From Kineothrix sp. IPX-CK (GTDB lineage: Bacteria; Bacillota; Clostridia; Lachnospirales; Lachnospiraceae), in assembly GCF_039134705.1 (NCBI RefSeq), contig NZ_CP146256.1:1984001-2048000 (forward strand): DNA of 64,000 bases. The letters run 5' to 3'. The notes below the pieces were generated by a model. The model was not told where the DNA came from and searched no databases. It saw nothing but the letters and a program-made list of their open reading frames with translations. Of this stretch, positions 25,218 through 34,055 are shown one piece after another (position 1 is the first letter of the stretch; the number at the start of each line of letters is the position of its first letter). The position numbers were made by a program, and so were the translations under genes.

Positions 25218-25655
25218 GTGACCAGAGAAGAAAAGAATGCGAATGAGTATTTACGTACTTACTTTGAACTTAATGCCCAATATGAAGCATACGCGAAAAG
25301 TCTTGGTATGTCTTACAGCACATTATGTGCACTTCGGATTATCCTGGAACACGATGGGAATTGTACGCAGAGGACCATCTGTGAATACACTTTTCTTCCC
25401 AAACAGACGGTCAATGCTATCGTGACCGGCTTGCTGCGTCGCGGAGTAATCAGAATGGTCGAACTCGATTCCGACAGGAGGCAAAAGGTCATTCATTTTA
25501 CAGACAAAGGGCGGGCATTTGCTTTTGAAATGATTCAAAAGATCAAAAATGCGGAAAGTAAAGCAATGGAAAGCCTGGATGAAGAGGAGAGGACAGCTAT
25601 GCTGACGGCCGCAAAATTATATGTGAACCGTTTGTGCGGCTATTTATTGGAATAG
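25218..25655 (+). CDS. MarR-family transcriptional regulator
   Basis: A 145-residue winged-helix regulator. Recognition region TQRTICEYTFLPKQTVNAIVTGLLRRGVI (about 50-79) and the wing with DSDRRQKVIHFTDKG (about 84-98) are typical MarR. The GTG at 25218 follows AAGGAGGCCGACT. It lies 57 bases ahead of an MFS pump and very likely controls it, using the palindrome over the transcription start. Confidence 0.9.
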   Translation: MTREEKNANEYLRTYFELNAQYEAYAKSLGMSYSTLCALRIILEHDGNCTQRTICEYTFLPKQTVNAIVTGLLRRGVIRMVELDSDRRQKVIHFTDKGRAFAFEMIQKIKNAESKAMESLDEEERTAMLTAAKLYVNRLCGYLLE

Positions 25656-25712
25656 TTTTAATAAATCTATTGCAATATTGATAATACGGGAACTGAAAGG
25701 AAGTAATATAAT

Positions 25713-27572
25713 ATGGAAAAAGGTCAGAAAGCCACAGTCATCGTTTTAATCTGTGGTGCTTTTTTGTCGGTATTAAACCAAACATTAATGAATCCGGCTA
25801 TCCCCTCGGTCATGACCGAGCTGAAGATTAATGCTACCACTGCACAGTGGCTGGTTTCAGGCTTCACTTTGGTAAACGCCATTATAGTGGCTGTTTCGGC
25901 GTTTTTAATGGATCGGTTTTCTACGAGGAAATTGTTCATCACCGTTTTCGGCTTATTTTTTGCCGGTAGCCTGCTTGCAGCTTGGGGAATCAATTTTCCT
26001 GTTTTGCTCGCCGGACGCATATTGCAAGCGGTATGTGCGGGCGTTATGCTGCCAATGTCAATGACTGTGCTGCTCCTCATTTTTCCTCACGGAAAGCGCG
26101 GCAGTGCAATGGGAATGTATAACTTTGTTATAATGTTCGCCCCCGCAATGGGTCCTGCAATTTCCGGCATCCTTACAGATATGGTAGGCTGGCACGTTAT
26201 GTTTCTGATTATGGCGGTGTTGGCGGCGATCATTATACTTATTGCAGCATTTTCAATAAAAAATTTCGGCAAGACAAAGCCGGTTTGTCTCGATAAAATA
26301 TCAGTTGCGGAGTCATCCCTGGGTCTTTTTTTCCTTCTTTACGGCTTTTCTATGTTTGGTAAGATTGAAACATTGCCTGCCGCGGTCGTGCTGATCGTCT
26401 TGGGTGCCGGGACACTTATTGCCTTTGCTCGCCGCCAGTTTAAGCTTACAGAGCCATTTTTAGAGCTTAAAGTGCTTTTTGATAAGCAGTTCCTATATGG
26501 GATTGTGATATCCATGCTGATATCAGCATCCCTTGCGGCAGTGTCTCTCACCCTTCCGATTTATGTCCAAACCGTACGCGGATTTTCAGCTACGATTTCA
26601 GGACTGATTATGGTTCCCGGTTCGATTCTGGGCGCAATTGGAGGATACTTTGCAGGAAATTTACATGATAAATTCGGGGCGCGTTACCTTTCGATTGCAG
26701 GAGTAGCATTGTTGTCGATCGGCTCTTTGGGAATGGCGTTGTGGGGATTTGAAACTCCCATCGCATTAATGATTATTGTTTACTGTGCCCGTTCTTTTGG
26801 CTTGATGATTGCCAATACGCCGATTAACATTTGGTCAATCAGCAATCTCCCGGATGAGATTCTGCATCATGGAAATGCGGTATCAAGTGCTATGCGTCAA
26901 GTCGCTTCGACCTTTGGGGTGGCGCTGATGGTGTCCGCCATGTCGCTGGCCACAAATTTATACGCCTCCGATAATTTTGTAAAGTCGCAGCTAATAGGGA
27001 TTCATGTTGCATTTTATCTCAGCATTGTAATCGCCGTTATCGGTCTTGTGTTGGTTATTATTAAGGTAAAAGACCGGGAGAAGAGCGATAGTATTTTCGA
27101 AAGCAAAATGATATCGGAGCTAGATGCGGCAATGCATTCAAACCCATACACTGTGTCGTCCGGTGATTCAATTGAACGGGTAATTGAGAAATTTATTGAA
27201 TACCGCACAAGCGGGTTGCCTGTCATAGACAATGGAAGGCACATTATCGGCTATGTATCGGATGGAGATGTTCTGCGGTATATGGCAAAACAAGATGTGC
27301 ATGTTATCGGGGAGTCATTTTCTATCGTGCTGCCTGACAACGAAGAGTTTGTGACCAAAGCCAGAGAGTTTTTGCAAAGAAACGTAATGGAGATCGCAAC
27401 CAAGCGCACTATAACGGTGGAACTCAGCACTTCGCTATCAAAGGTCTGCCAACTGTTTTATGAACACAAGCTGAGCAAAGTTCCGGTAACGCAAAATGGT
27501 GTTCTTGTGGGAACGATCAGCAGGGGCGATACTATGCGCTATCTGATGAAACGATTGCCGTTTAGCACTTAG
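25713..27572 (+). CDS. DHA2-type MFS drug exporter fused to a C-terminal CBS-domain pair
   Basis: A 619-residue fusion protein. Residues 1 to ~455 form a 14-helix EmrB/QacA-like (DHA2) proton-drug antiporter: AFLSVLNQTLMNPAIPSVM in helix 1, FLMDRFSTRKLFI in loop 2-3, GRILQAVCAGVMLPMSMT in helix 4 and the motif-C region MFAPAMGPAISGIL in helix 5. After a short linker, residues ~473-619 hold two CBS domains (GLPVIDNGRHIIGYVSDGDVL and KVPVTQNGVLVGTISRGDTM). CBS pairs bind adenine nucleotides or SAM and gate some channels and transporters, so the exporter may sense energy state. Ordinary DHA2 exporters are ~480-520 residues without CBS. A terminator follows. Confidence 0.9.
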   Translation: MEKGQKATVIVLICGAFLSVLNQTLMNPAIPSVMTELKINATTAQWLVSGFTLVNAIIVAVSAFLMDRFSTRKLFITVFGLFFAGSLLAAWGINFPVLLAGRILQAVCAGVMLPMSMTVLLLIFPHGKRGSAMGMYNFVIMFAPAMGPAISGILTDMVGWHVMFLIMAVLAAIIILIAAFSIKNFGKTKPVCLDKISVAESSLGLFFLLYGFSMFGKIETLPAAVVLIVLGAGTLIAFARRQFKLTEPFLELKVLFDKQFLYGIVISMLISASLAAVSLTLPIYVQTVRGFSATISGLIMVPGSILGAIGGYFAGNLHDKFGARYLSIAGVALLSIGSLGMALWGFETPIALMIIVYCARSFGLMIANTPINIWSISNLPDEILHHGNAVSSAMRQVASTFGVALMVSAMSLATNLYASDNFVKSQLIGIHVAFYLSIVIAVIGLVLVIIKVKDREKSDSIFESKMISELDAAMHSNPYTVSSGDSIERVIEKFIEYRTSGLPVIDNGRHIIGYVSDGDVLRYMAKQDVHVIGESFSIVLPDNEEFVTKAREFLQRNVMEIATKRTITVELSTSLSKVCQLFYEHKLSKVPVTQNGVLVGTISRGDTMRYLMKRLPFST

Positions 27573-27644
27573 ATTAAAACGAGCTGAACAGTAAGATGTC
27601 AACCGTGATTGGACGAGTGCAGGCGAAATGATTTGAGAATTATA

Positions 27645-27694
27645 TCCGGGAATTTAGATTTGTCATTTGCAAATCTTTGTTCCCGGATTTTTTG
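27645..27694 (+). terminator. Terminator after the MFS-CBS gene
   Basis: TCCGGGAA (27645-27652) pairs with TTCCCGGA (27680-27687), with an inner AGATTTG/CAAATCT stem, and runs into TTTTTTG. Confidence 0.88.
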
Positions 27695-27768
27695 TGTTAT
27701 TAGTGTGTGAAAAGCGGTGAAAGAGAGAACACGGCGTTAGAGTTGATTTGATAGAATATATGATATAT

Positions 27769-27849
27769 ATTTATTTAGTTTAAGAGTTGACAAACAAAAT
27801 AAAAAGAACTATAATTTGTTTTGTTATACAACAAATAAACTAAATAAAT
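27769..27849 (+). promoter_or_regulatory. Promoter of the marR-ABC operon within paired inverted repeats
   Basis: TTGACA (27787-27792), exactly 17 bases, and TATAAT (27810-27815) form a consensus promoter. A 14-bp inverted repeat brackets it: ATTTATTTAGTTTA (27769-27782) mirrors 27836-27849. A second repeat, ATTTGTT (27814-27820) / AACAAAT (27830-27836), overlaps the -10 box and the start point. These are likely sites for the MarR protein encoded next. Confidence 0.82.
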
Positions 27850-27868
27850 TAAAATGGAGGTAAACGAT

Positions 27869-28480
27869 ATGAATACAAATAATATATTGAATAAGTTAAT
27901 GGAGATCACCCATCAACCCTTTTTGATTTTTGCTAATCAGGTAGAAGAAAAGACGGATAATGCTTTTGAAACCTTGCGGTTATTATCAAAAGAAGATGGT
28001 GTGACGGCAGGGCGTATTTCTGAATTCTTAGATATCAAGCCATCAAGCGTCACTCAAATCATCAAAAAGCTTGAAATGGCAGGAACGGCTGAACGTGTGA
28101 AATCAGAAGAAGATGCCAGGGTTACGTTTGTCAAGCTGACTGAGAAGGGTTATGAAAGTATAAAAGATCGCGGCGAGATTTCTTCAAGTCTTAAAGATGA
28201 GTTATTCAGAGGTTTTGCTGAAGAAGAACTGGAAAAGTTATATGAATATTTATCACGTATTGCAGATAACATTTCAAGCGATGAGTTCCGATTAAAATTA
28301 AATGAGATTTTCGGTGATGATAAGCGTTGGCAACATTTTGGCCAAATGTCAGCTCACCTCGGGCGTGCACGTGAACAAATGCTAGAGCGTAATGGATTCG
28401 GCGGCTTTGGTGGATTTGGAGAGGATTTTCATGGCGGATTTGGCAGAGATGGTAAATTCTTTGGAAGGGGGCGTAGATAA
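27869..28480 (+). CDS. MarR-family regulator with a Gly/Phe-rich tail
   Basis: A 203-residue regulator. The winged helix covers about residues 35-100 (GVTAGRISEFLDIKPSSVTQIIKKLEMAGTAERVK and the wing DARVTFVKLTEKG). It is longer than usual: after the dimerisation helices, the last ~35 residues are Gly/Phe/Asp-rich and end with basic RGRR (GFGGFGGFGEDFHGGFGRDGKF). ATG 27869 behind TGGAGGTAAACGAT is preferred to the in-frame ATG at 27854, which overlaps that ribosome site. The stop overlaps the exporter start by one base (TAATG). Confidence 0.88.
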   Translation: MNTNNILNKLMEITHQPFLIFANQVEEKTDNAFETLRLLSKEDGVTAGRISEFLDIKPSSVTQIIKKLEMAGTAERVKSEEDARVTFVKLTEKGYESIKDRGEISSSLKDELFRGFAEEELEKLYEYLSRIADNISSDEFRLKLNEIFGDDKRWQHFGQMSAHLGRAREQMLERNGFGGFGGFGEDFHGGFGRDGKFFGRGRR

Positions 28481-30261
28481 TGGGTGGCGGAAGACCGGAT
28501 GATACAGTCAGAAAAGATAGCACGAAGTTTTCGCTTAGACAATTTGTCGGGCTGATCGCAACAACGAAACCAAAGTATTTTCTTTTGATAATAGGAATAC
28601 TGCTGTTAATAGTATCCTCAAGTGTTCAAATTTATGTACCCCAGTTAGCATCGTCATTAGTCAATAACTTTTCAAAAGGAATCGATTATCCGTTGCTGTT
28701 AAAGGTAGTCTTATTGTTCGTATCTTCTGCGATTATTTCGGCAATTGGCGGAACGGTTCTTGGTATTTTTGGGGAAAATGTCATTCAAAACCTGAGAAAA
28801 AATCTCTGGTTTAAATTGACAACGTTAAAGGTAAACTATTTTGATGCCATTAAAGCCGGTGAGATTTCAAGCCGTTTAGTAAATGATACATCACAAGTAA
28901 AACAGTTACTTGCTAATACTTTTCCACAAACCATATCCAGCATTATCCTGGTTTTAGGTTCTGTCTATATGATGCTTAAAATGGATTGGCAAATGTGCTT
29001 GGCAATGCTGGTAACTGTTCCGATTGTACTGATCATTATGCTGCCGATCTTTGGATTTGGAACAAAAGTCGGACATATGAGACAGGACGCTCTTGCGGAG
29101 TTTAATGGGATTGCCAGCGAAACATTAAGTGAGATTCGCCTTGTAAAAACTTCTAATGCAGAAAAACAGGCACAAATGCGCGCTAATCACGAAGTGGATA
29201 AGTTATTCAAAGTCGGCAAAAAAGAGGCGGTCTTCGATGCAACAATGCAACCAATTATGATGATGGTGATGATGAGCATGATCTTTGGCTTATTAGCTTA
29301 TGGTATGCATCGAATTGCTATTGGGGCAATGGCGATCGGGACATTGATGAGTTTCCTAATGTACTTGTTTAATCTGATCGGAGCAATGCCGAGTGTTGCG
29401 ACCCTATTTACCGAGATGGCAAAAGCGGCCGGCTCAACGAAGCGGGTTCAAGAATTACTGGACGAAGAGCCTGAAGATCTGCAGGGCGGAGAAATTATCG
29501 ATTTGTCCGGTAAAAAGCTTAAAGTTACTAATATTGATTTTGCGTATGAAAATGATGAACCGATTTTAACCGGTGTGTCTTTTGAGGCAAAACCAAATCA
29601 GATTATTGCTTTTGCCGGCCCGTCTGGCGGAGGAAAGTCAACAATATTCAGTTTGCTTGAAAGATTCTATGATCCTGGTCGCGGCGTTATAGAATTTGGA
29701 GATAAAAATATCCAAGATATTAATTTGACGGATTATCGCAGCCAAATAGGTTTTGTTTCGCAAGACAGTGCGATTATGGCGGGTACGATCAGAGATAATC
29801 TTACTTATGGATTAGATAAAGAATTTAGTGATGATGAATTATGGAATGTTTTAGGACTTGCTTACGCTCGTAAGTTTGTCGAAGAAATGCCGGATGGATT
29901 GTTGACTGAAGTGGGTGAACGAGGTGTTAAGATTTCCGGTGGTCAGCGGCAGCGGATTGCCATTGCCCGAGCATTCTTACGTAATCCCAAAATACTAATG
30001 CTGGATGAAGCAACGGCCAGTCTTGACAGTGAATCGGAAATGATGGTGCAGAGTGCGTTAGCTAATCTGATGAAAGGGCGTACTACTTTGGTGATTGCCC
30101 ACAGACTTGCCACTATTGTTGACAGCGATAAGATTTATTTCCTTGAGAAAGGCAAGATTACAGGGAGCGGAACCCATGATGAGCTCGTTGGAAGTCACGA
30201 AACTTATGCGAAATATGTAAGTGAGCAATTCAGAGTGGATACTCCGCTAGTATCTTTCTAG
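28480..30261 (+). CDS. ABC multidrug exporter, BmrA/LmrA-type half-transporter
   Basis: A 593-residue fused membrane-ATPase subunit that would act as a homodimer. Six membrane helices occupy about residues 30-315. The ATPase follows, with Walker A GPSGGGKST near 383-391, Q-loop FVSQDSAI, signature KISGGQRQRIAIARAF and Walker B ILMLDEATASLDSE. Close relatives export amphipathic drugs. It is coupled to and presumably repressed by the MarR protein encoded upstream. A strong terminator follows. Confidence 0.93.
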   Translation: MGGGRPDDTVRKDSTKFSLRQFVGLIATTKPKYFLLIIGILLLIVSSSVQIYVPQLASSLVNNFSKGIDYPLLLKVVLLFVSSAIISAIGGTVLGIFGENVIQNLRKNLWFKLTTLKVNYFDAIKAGEISSRLVNDTSQVKQLLANTFPQTISSIILVLGSVYMMLKMDWQMCLAMLVTVPIVLIIMLPIFGFGTKVGHMRQDALAEFNGIASETLSEIRLVKTSNAEKQAQMRANHEVDKLFKVGKKEAVFDATMQPIMMMVMMSMIFGLLAYGMHRIAIGAMAIGTLMSFLMYLFNLIGAMPSVATLFTEMAKAAGSTKRVQELLDEEPEDLQGGEIIDLSGKKLKVTNIDFAYENDEPILTGVSFEAKPNQIIAFAGPSGGGKSTIFSLLERFYDPGRGVIEFGDKNIQDINLTDYRSQIGFVSQDSAIMAGTIRDNLTYGLDKEFSDDELWNVLGLAYARKFVEEMPDGLLTEVGERGVKISGGQRQRIAIARAFLRNPKILMLDEATASLDSESEMMVQSALANLMKGRTTLVIAHRLATIVDSDKIYFLEKGKITGSGTHDELVGSHETYAKYVSEQFRVDTPLVSF

Positions 30262-30313
30262 TGTAGGGAAGAAATATATGAGCGGAAGATAAATCAGCGG
30301 TTGTAAAATAAGT

Positions 30314-30350
30314 AACCTCCGGCAGTTATTACAGGATGCCGGAGGTTTTG
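30314..30350 (+). terminator. Terminator after the ABC exporter
   Basis: The perfect 11-bp stem AACCTCCGGCA (30314-30324) / TGCCGGAGGTT (30337-30347) is followed by TTG. The T-run is short, but the stem is strong, and it may also serve the convergent gene. Confidence 0.75.
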
Positions 30351-30385
30351 TGAACTAAAGGAATACTAAACTTTTTATATACTGT

Positions 30386-31372
30386 TTATTTTTTAGCAAT
30401 GATATCAGGCGTTTGCTGTTCCTCATATATCTTCAGAAGAACTTTTCGATGTTCTTCCTCTGCACGCTTTATCTTAGACCAGTAAGCGCGTTCTTTTTCA
30501 TTCTTATATGTATGAATTCTTTCGATAATAAAATTTATTGCAATTCCGAAGATAATTATAATTCCACCGACAAAAGAAGCTCTTGAGAAGTGATCGCCAA
30601 ATATAAGATCCAACAGAATTCCTGTAAATACCTGACCGACAAAGGTAAGCAGAGTCAGGTAAAATGCAGATATCCTTGGAACGGTAAGATTGCAAAGAAA
30701 GATAACTGCCACACCGAATATGCCGCCAAAGTAGATCCATGGATGAAAGGCGGAAATTGAAGGAATGGAAGAAAACTGCTTGGCAAAAAGTGCAACAATA
30801 ATGGTGATGGGTAAGCCGACCAGATGATTTATCAGCGAACCACGAAGTGCACCGGTTTTTTCAGCCAGACGTGCATTCACACTTCTGGATAGAACAACGG
30901 AGATACCGGCGCAAAAAGAAATGAAAACAGCGATGATTGCCCCTGCAACACTTTGGTCAAGCATTAACAGTATTCCGAGAAATGAGACCGCAAATCCAAG
31001 AATGGAATTCTTGTTAAAGGATTGCTTTTTCATCCCGAACAGACCGTAAGTATCGATGAATAGAGAAGTGACAGTCTGCCCCAATAGACCCAAAGCTACG
31101 ATACTTGTCACGCTGATATGTCCGTAGGCAAGATTATTAAATACAGTTGTGCAAACACCAATGGCACCACCTAGATAAATCCATTTGGGATGATGACCAT
31201 GGAGCGGATTCTTTTCCTTTTGTGTCAGGCAAAGAAGGAAAGCAGATATGGAACCGACCACATGAATAATGACTGCAGCAAGAATCGCGCCATATTGATC
31301 TGACAGATTCCCATTTACTGATATCATGATGGATAATAGGATACCGGTTAATAAAGCTAATAATTGATACAT
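30386..31372 (-). CDS. DMT-superfamily transporter, two-repeat YdcZ/DUF606 type
   Basis: A 328-residue membrane protein with about ten helices in two homologous halves. The halves begin LLALLTGILLSIMISVNGNLS and IIAVFISFCAGISVVLSRSVN, each with a conserved WIYLGG/WIYFGG block. The closest fit is the YdcZ/DUF606 branch of the drug/metabolite transporters, here as an internal duplication. A charged C-terminal tail of ~45 residues is cytoplasmic. The start is taken at the ATG at 31372 (AAGAGGTGTTTAACT before it) rather than the codon at 31429, which would add 19 residues and overlap the regulatory region. It is divergent from a Crp-like regulator that probably controls it. Confidence 0.84.
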   Translation of the reverse strand: MYQLLALLTGILLSIMISVNGNLSDQYGAILAAVIIHVVGSISAFLLCLTQKEKNPLHGHHPKWIYLGGAIGVCTTVFNNLAYGHISVTSIVALGLLGQTVTSLFIDTYGLFGMKKQSFNKNSILGFAVSFLGILLMLDQSVAGAIIAVFISFCAGISVVLSRSVNARLAEKTGALRGSLINHLVGLPITIIVALFAKQFSSIPSISAFHPWIYFGGIFGVAVIFLCNLTVPRISAFYLTLLTFVGQVFTGILLDLIFGDHFSRASFVGGIIIIFGIAINFIIERIHTYKNEKERAYWSKIKRAEEEHRKVLLKIYEEQQTPDIIAKK

Positions 31373-31424
31373 AGTTAAACACCTCTTATTATAAGAATAT
31401 AGCACTCGTATGAAAAACGCATAG

Positions 31425-31463
31425 GACATTTGTCATGGTATTTTAACAATAGTCTGATATAAT
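31425..31463 (+). promoter_or_regulatory. Candidate Crp/Fnr-type site and promoter between divergent genes
   Basis: GACATTTGTC (31425-31434) is a perfect palindrome. TATAAT lies at 31458-31463 with no good -35. The palindrome centre is about 40 bases before the predicted start, which is the class-II activator position used by Crp/Fnr proteins. Confidence 0.5.
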
Positions 31464-31481
31464 AAAAAAGGGTGATTGTAT

Positions 31482-32153
31482 ATGAAGAAGATTCCGTTTA
31501 CGGAAGAACATAGGGCCATACTACAGGTGTATGGTTTGCAGGATATATCAGTGAATGATTGCACATGTATAAGGTATGAAGCAGGAGAGAGAGTTACGGA
31601 AGAAGGCTCTCTTATTTCCAGGCTGGCACTTGTAACAAAAGGGCGTGCTAAAATATGTCGTACTGCATTAAACGGGAAGAGCCTGATTTTGTGCTACTAT
31701 ATTTCGGAAGGTGTAATTGGAGAGATTGAACTTTTGACAGGGCAGAGTATTGCTACAACTACTGTTGTTGCTATCTCAGATTTTGAATGTGTGACGGTAG
31801 AATATAGAAAGTGTATGGAAGAACTGGAAAAGAATCTTGTTTTTTCCAACAAAATTGGTGCTATCCTTGCAAGGAAAATGTCAGAGAGCGAAGAGAATTA
31901 TGTTGCCTCAGCATTGCATTCCGGGGAACAGAGACTTTGTTCCTATATTCTGAAAAATTCACATCGCAATTATTTTTCCGATGTATTGTCAGATGTGTCC
32001 TGTTCAATTGGTATGAGTTATCGCCATCTGTTCCGGTTGCTGGATCAGCTGTGTAAAGACGATATATTAGAAAAAAGAAAGAATGGTTACAAGATACAGA
32101 AGCACGGAGAATTGGTCAGACGAACCCATGCAGAACACCTTGTTAAGAAGTGA
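31482..32153 (+). CDS. Crp/Fnr-family regulator (YeiL-like)
   Basis: A 223-residue regulator. The N-terminal half is a cyclic-nucleotide-binding-like beta-roll (EAGERVTEEGSLISRLALVTKGRAKI, about 31-56, and VIGEIELLTGQS near 79). The C-terminal half is a helix-turn-helix (DVSCSIGMSYRHLFRLLDQL near 169). No Fnr-type N-terminal cysteine cluster is present, although scattered cysteines (e.g. NDCTC near 24-28) exist. The overall layout resembles E. coli YeiL. The ATG at 31482 is preferred to the TTG at 31476. It is transcribed away from the DMT transporter, its most likely target. Confidence 0.85.
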   Translation: MKKIPFTEEHRAILQVYGLQDISVNDCTCIRYEAGERVTEEGSLISRLALVTKGRAKICRTALNGKSLILCYYISEGVIGEIELLTGQSIATTTVVAISDFECVTVEYRKCMEELEKNLVFSNKIGAILARKMSESEENYVASALHSGEQRLCSYILKNSHRNYFSDVLSDVSCSIGMSYRHLFRLLDQLCKDDILEKRKNGYKIQKHGELVRRTHAEHLVKK

Positions 32154-32195
32154 ACATGGAAATGTGATAATAAGGTATTGAAAGGATAAAGGACT

Positions 32196-33419
32196 ATGTA
32201 TACCAAAAATTCTTTAGTCAAATATAAGAAATTGCTGTTGGGGCTTGCTTTGCTGATATTTGGAGCTGTGGGATGCGGCAATGTATCTCAGTCTATTCCG
32301 AAGAGCGGAACAAGTGAAGAGATACAGGATAATCAGGGAACGAATGAGGAAATTGAGAGAGAGTCAAAAGAAATAGCGGAGTGTTATCGGGGGATTTACG
32401 AGCAGGCAGTAGAAGCTGGCATGCTTGGAACGTTGGACACTGCGAAAAAGATTGTAGAATGTCTGGGAGACGCCGGATATGCGGCAGTGGATGCTGAAAA
32501 TCAGGTTAATATGGTTAATTCTGAAAAAGTAAAGGCATTTATCGGAGATGTTGAAGGGAATGTGGATGCGGAACTTACCATAATCTGTGTAGCGGCCGCC
32601 GGGGGCTTTACCCGGTTTGACTTTCAGACATCGGAGGAAGCGGTCTGGGTAACACGGAGCTATCTTTTGTGGAATGGTAAAAGCCCTGAGATTAATTCGA
32701 AAGAGAGGTATCGTGCTGAGAATTGGGATTATTCGCAGGAAGGGTATTTGTTCTTCGAAAAAAATCATATGTCAGGATATGACGGAGCATCCGGTTATAC
32801 CGCTTTGCGGGTAGATCAACTGGATGAAAGGTGCAGAGAGCTGAACCGCCAATATCTGCTTCCGATCGGATATGGATCAAATAATATGTTTATTACGGAG
32901 TGGAATGAACAGGATTACGAAGAACTGGATTTTTATGATATGTTTCATATTTTATACCCGTTAGTATATGGAATGCCGACGCCTTACGAGGTATCTTATG
33001 AAGGAGAATTATACTATGTTCCGCAGGAAGAATTTGAAAGAGTGGTAATGTCTTATTTTAAGATTGACAGTGAAACCTTGCGAAGTAAGACGAGGTATCT
33101 TGAGGACAGTAAGGTCTATGAATATCGAACAAGAGGATTTAACGACTGGGGAAATAGCCCGAATATCCCATATCCTGAGGTAGTGCAATATGAGGAAAAT
33201 GCGGATGGAACTCTTACGCTGACTGTTAATGTCGTGTATCCGGTGGAAAAAATATCTTGCGCATTTTCACATGAGATAGTGGTTCGTCCGCTGACGGATG
33301 GAAGGGTACAGTATGTATCCAACCATGTGATCCGGTCTGCGGATAACATTCAGCCGTCGTGGTATACAGACCGGCTGACGGAAGAAGAGCGGGAAGAATT
33401 TTATGGAGAACCGGAATAA
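32196..33419 (+). CDS. Lipoprotein of unknown function
   Basis: A 407-residue exported lipoprotein. Basic residues precede a hydrophobic core (LLLGLALLIFGAV, about 13-25), and AVGC places the lipidated Cys at about residue 27. A Ser/Glu/Asn-rich linker follows. The mature part is acidic and rich in Tyr/Trp, with no recognisable catalytic motif (for example WNEQDYEELDFYDMFHILYP and YPLVYGMPTPYEVSY). It resembles DUF-type lipoproteins seen only in Lachnospiraceae. It starts 42 bases after the Crp-like gene and could be cotranscribed with it. Confidence 0.75.
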   Translation: MYTKNSLVKYKKLLLGLALLIFGAVGCGNVSQSIPKSGTSEEIQDNQGTNEEIERESKEIAECYRGIYEQAVEAGMLGTLDTAKKIVECLGDAGYAAVDAENQVNMVNSEKVKAFIGDVEGNVDAELTIICVAAAGGFTRFDFQTSEEAVWVTRSYLLWNGKSPEINSKERYRAENWDYSQEGYLFFEKNHMSGYDGASGYTALRVDQLDERCRELNRQYLLPIGYGSNNMFITEWNEQDYEELDFYDMFHILYPLVYGMPTPYEVSYEGELYYVPQEEFERVVMSYFKIDSETLRSKTRYLEDSKVYEYRTRGFNDWGNSPNIPYPEVVQYEENADGTLTLTVNVVYPVEKISCAFSHEIVVRPLTDGRVQYVSNHVIRSADNIQPSWYTDRLTEEEREEFYGEPE

Positions 33420-33425
33420 ATAGAA

Positions 33426-33665
33426 CTACTTCCAGCCTGAAAGCCAGGATTTGTCATTTGCGATGGCAGTTACTACTTCCTCTCCGGATTTGAAATTATC
33501 AAAGGTTCCGTTATTGATTTCGCTGATGGCTTTACTTAACAGGTCTTCGTAATATGCCTCAGGAGTTATATCGGTTGTGGTTTGACAGGAATGCTGCCTT
33601 GATTCGGAAGAAGCGATCCGTGCGTATTCGTTTTTCACCTGGTCTATGAGTTTATCGCGGTTCAT
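33426..33665 (-). CDS. Small protein of unknown function (79 aa)
   Basis: A soluble 79-residue protein, mostly helical by composition (MNRDKLIDQVKNEYARIASS; YYEDLLSKAISEINNGTFDNF), with no known motif. On its strand AAGGAG lies just before the ATG at 33665, which supports translation. It converges on the lipoprotein gene with only 6 bases between them. The next small gene on the same strand lies 39 bases upstream of it. Confidence 0.7.
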   Translation of the reverse strand: MNRDKLIDQVKNEYARIASSESRQHSCQTTTDITPEAYYEDLLSKAISEINNGTFDNFKSGEEVVTAIANDKSWLSGWK

Positions 33666-33704
33666 ATAATTGACTCCTTTATATTTATTATTTATATAAA
33701 TAGA

Positions 33705-33857
33705 TTATTTTTTGTCATCGCCGGGATTTTTTCTGCTGCCGGATTGCTTCTTGGCATTTCGGCTTTCTCCATCTAATGCGCTCTCGGCTAAGGTAGGACC
33801 GCCATTTGATTTTTTCTTACGGATTGACTTGGGGTCAAGTTGTGAATCTTTTGCCAT
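33705..33857 (-). CDS. Very small basic protein (50 aa)
   Basis: MAKDSQLDPKSIRKKKSN is followed by a Gly/Ser/Lys-rich tail ending KNPGDDKK. The protein is highly charged, lacks hydrophobic core residues and is probably disordered. The ATG at 33857 sits behind AAGGAGAATAAAT, whereas the longer frame from 33890 has no ribosome site. It shares its start MAK-x and its low-complexity Lys/Pro/Gly character with the divergent 50-residue protein at 34056. It probably forms an operon with the gene at 33426-33665. Confidence 0.65.
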   Translation of the reverse strand: MAKDSQLDPKSIRKKKSNGGPTLAESALDGESRNAKKQSGSRKNPGDDKK

Positions 33858-33884
33858 ATTTATTCTCCTTAAAATTGATAAAGT

Positions 33885-33940
33885 TACCATCGTTTGACAA
33901 GGTCACTCACGATCGGATAAGACTTTGTCAAACGATGGTA
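33885..33940. repeat. 20-bp-arm inverted repeat between divergent small genes
   Basis: TACCATCGTTTGACAAGGTC (33885-33904) mirrors 33921-33940 with a single mismatch around a 16-base spacer. The left arm contains TTGACA (33894-33899), which with GATAAG (33916-33921) could be a promoter reading right. The position between two divergent small genes suggests an operator, although a terminator or attenuation hairpin is not excluded. Confidence 0.7.
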
Positions 33941-34055
33941 GTATGTGCAGGTAAAAAAATATTATACAGAAATAGCATTGTGCAGCCACACGTATAAAAA
34001 CGTACCTTTTGCAAATCATAATGGGTATAAAATCGTTAAGTAAGGATGGTGAATT

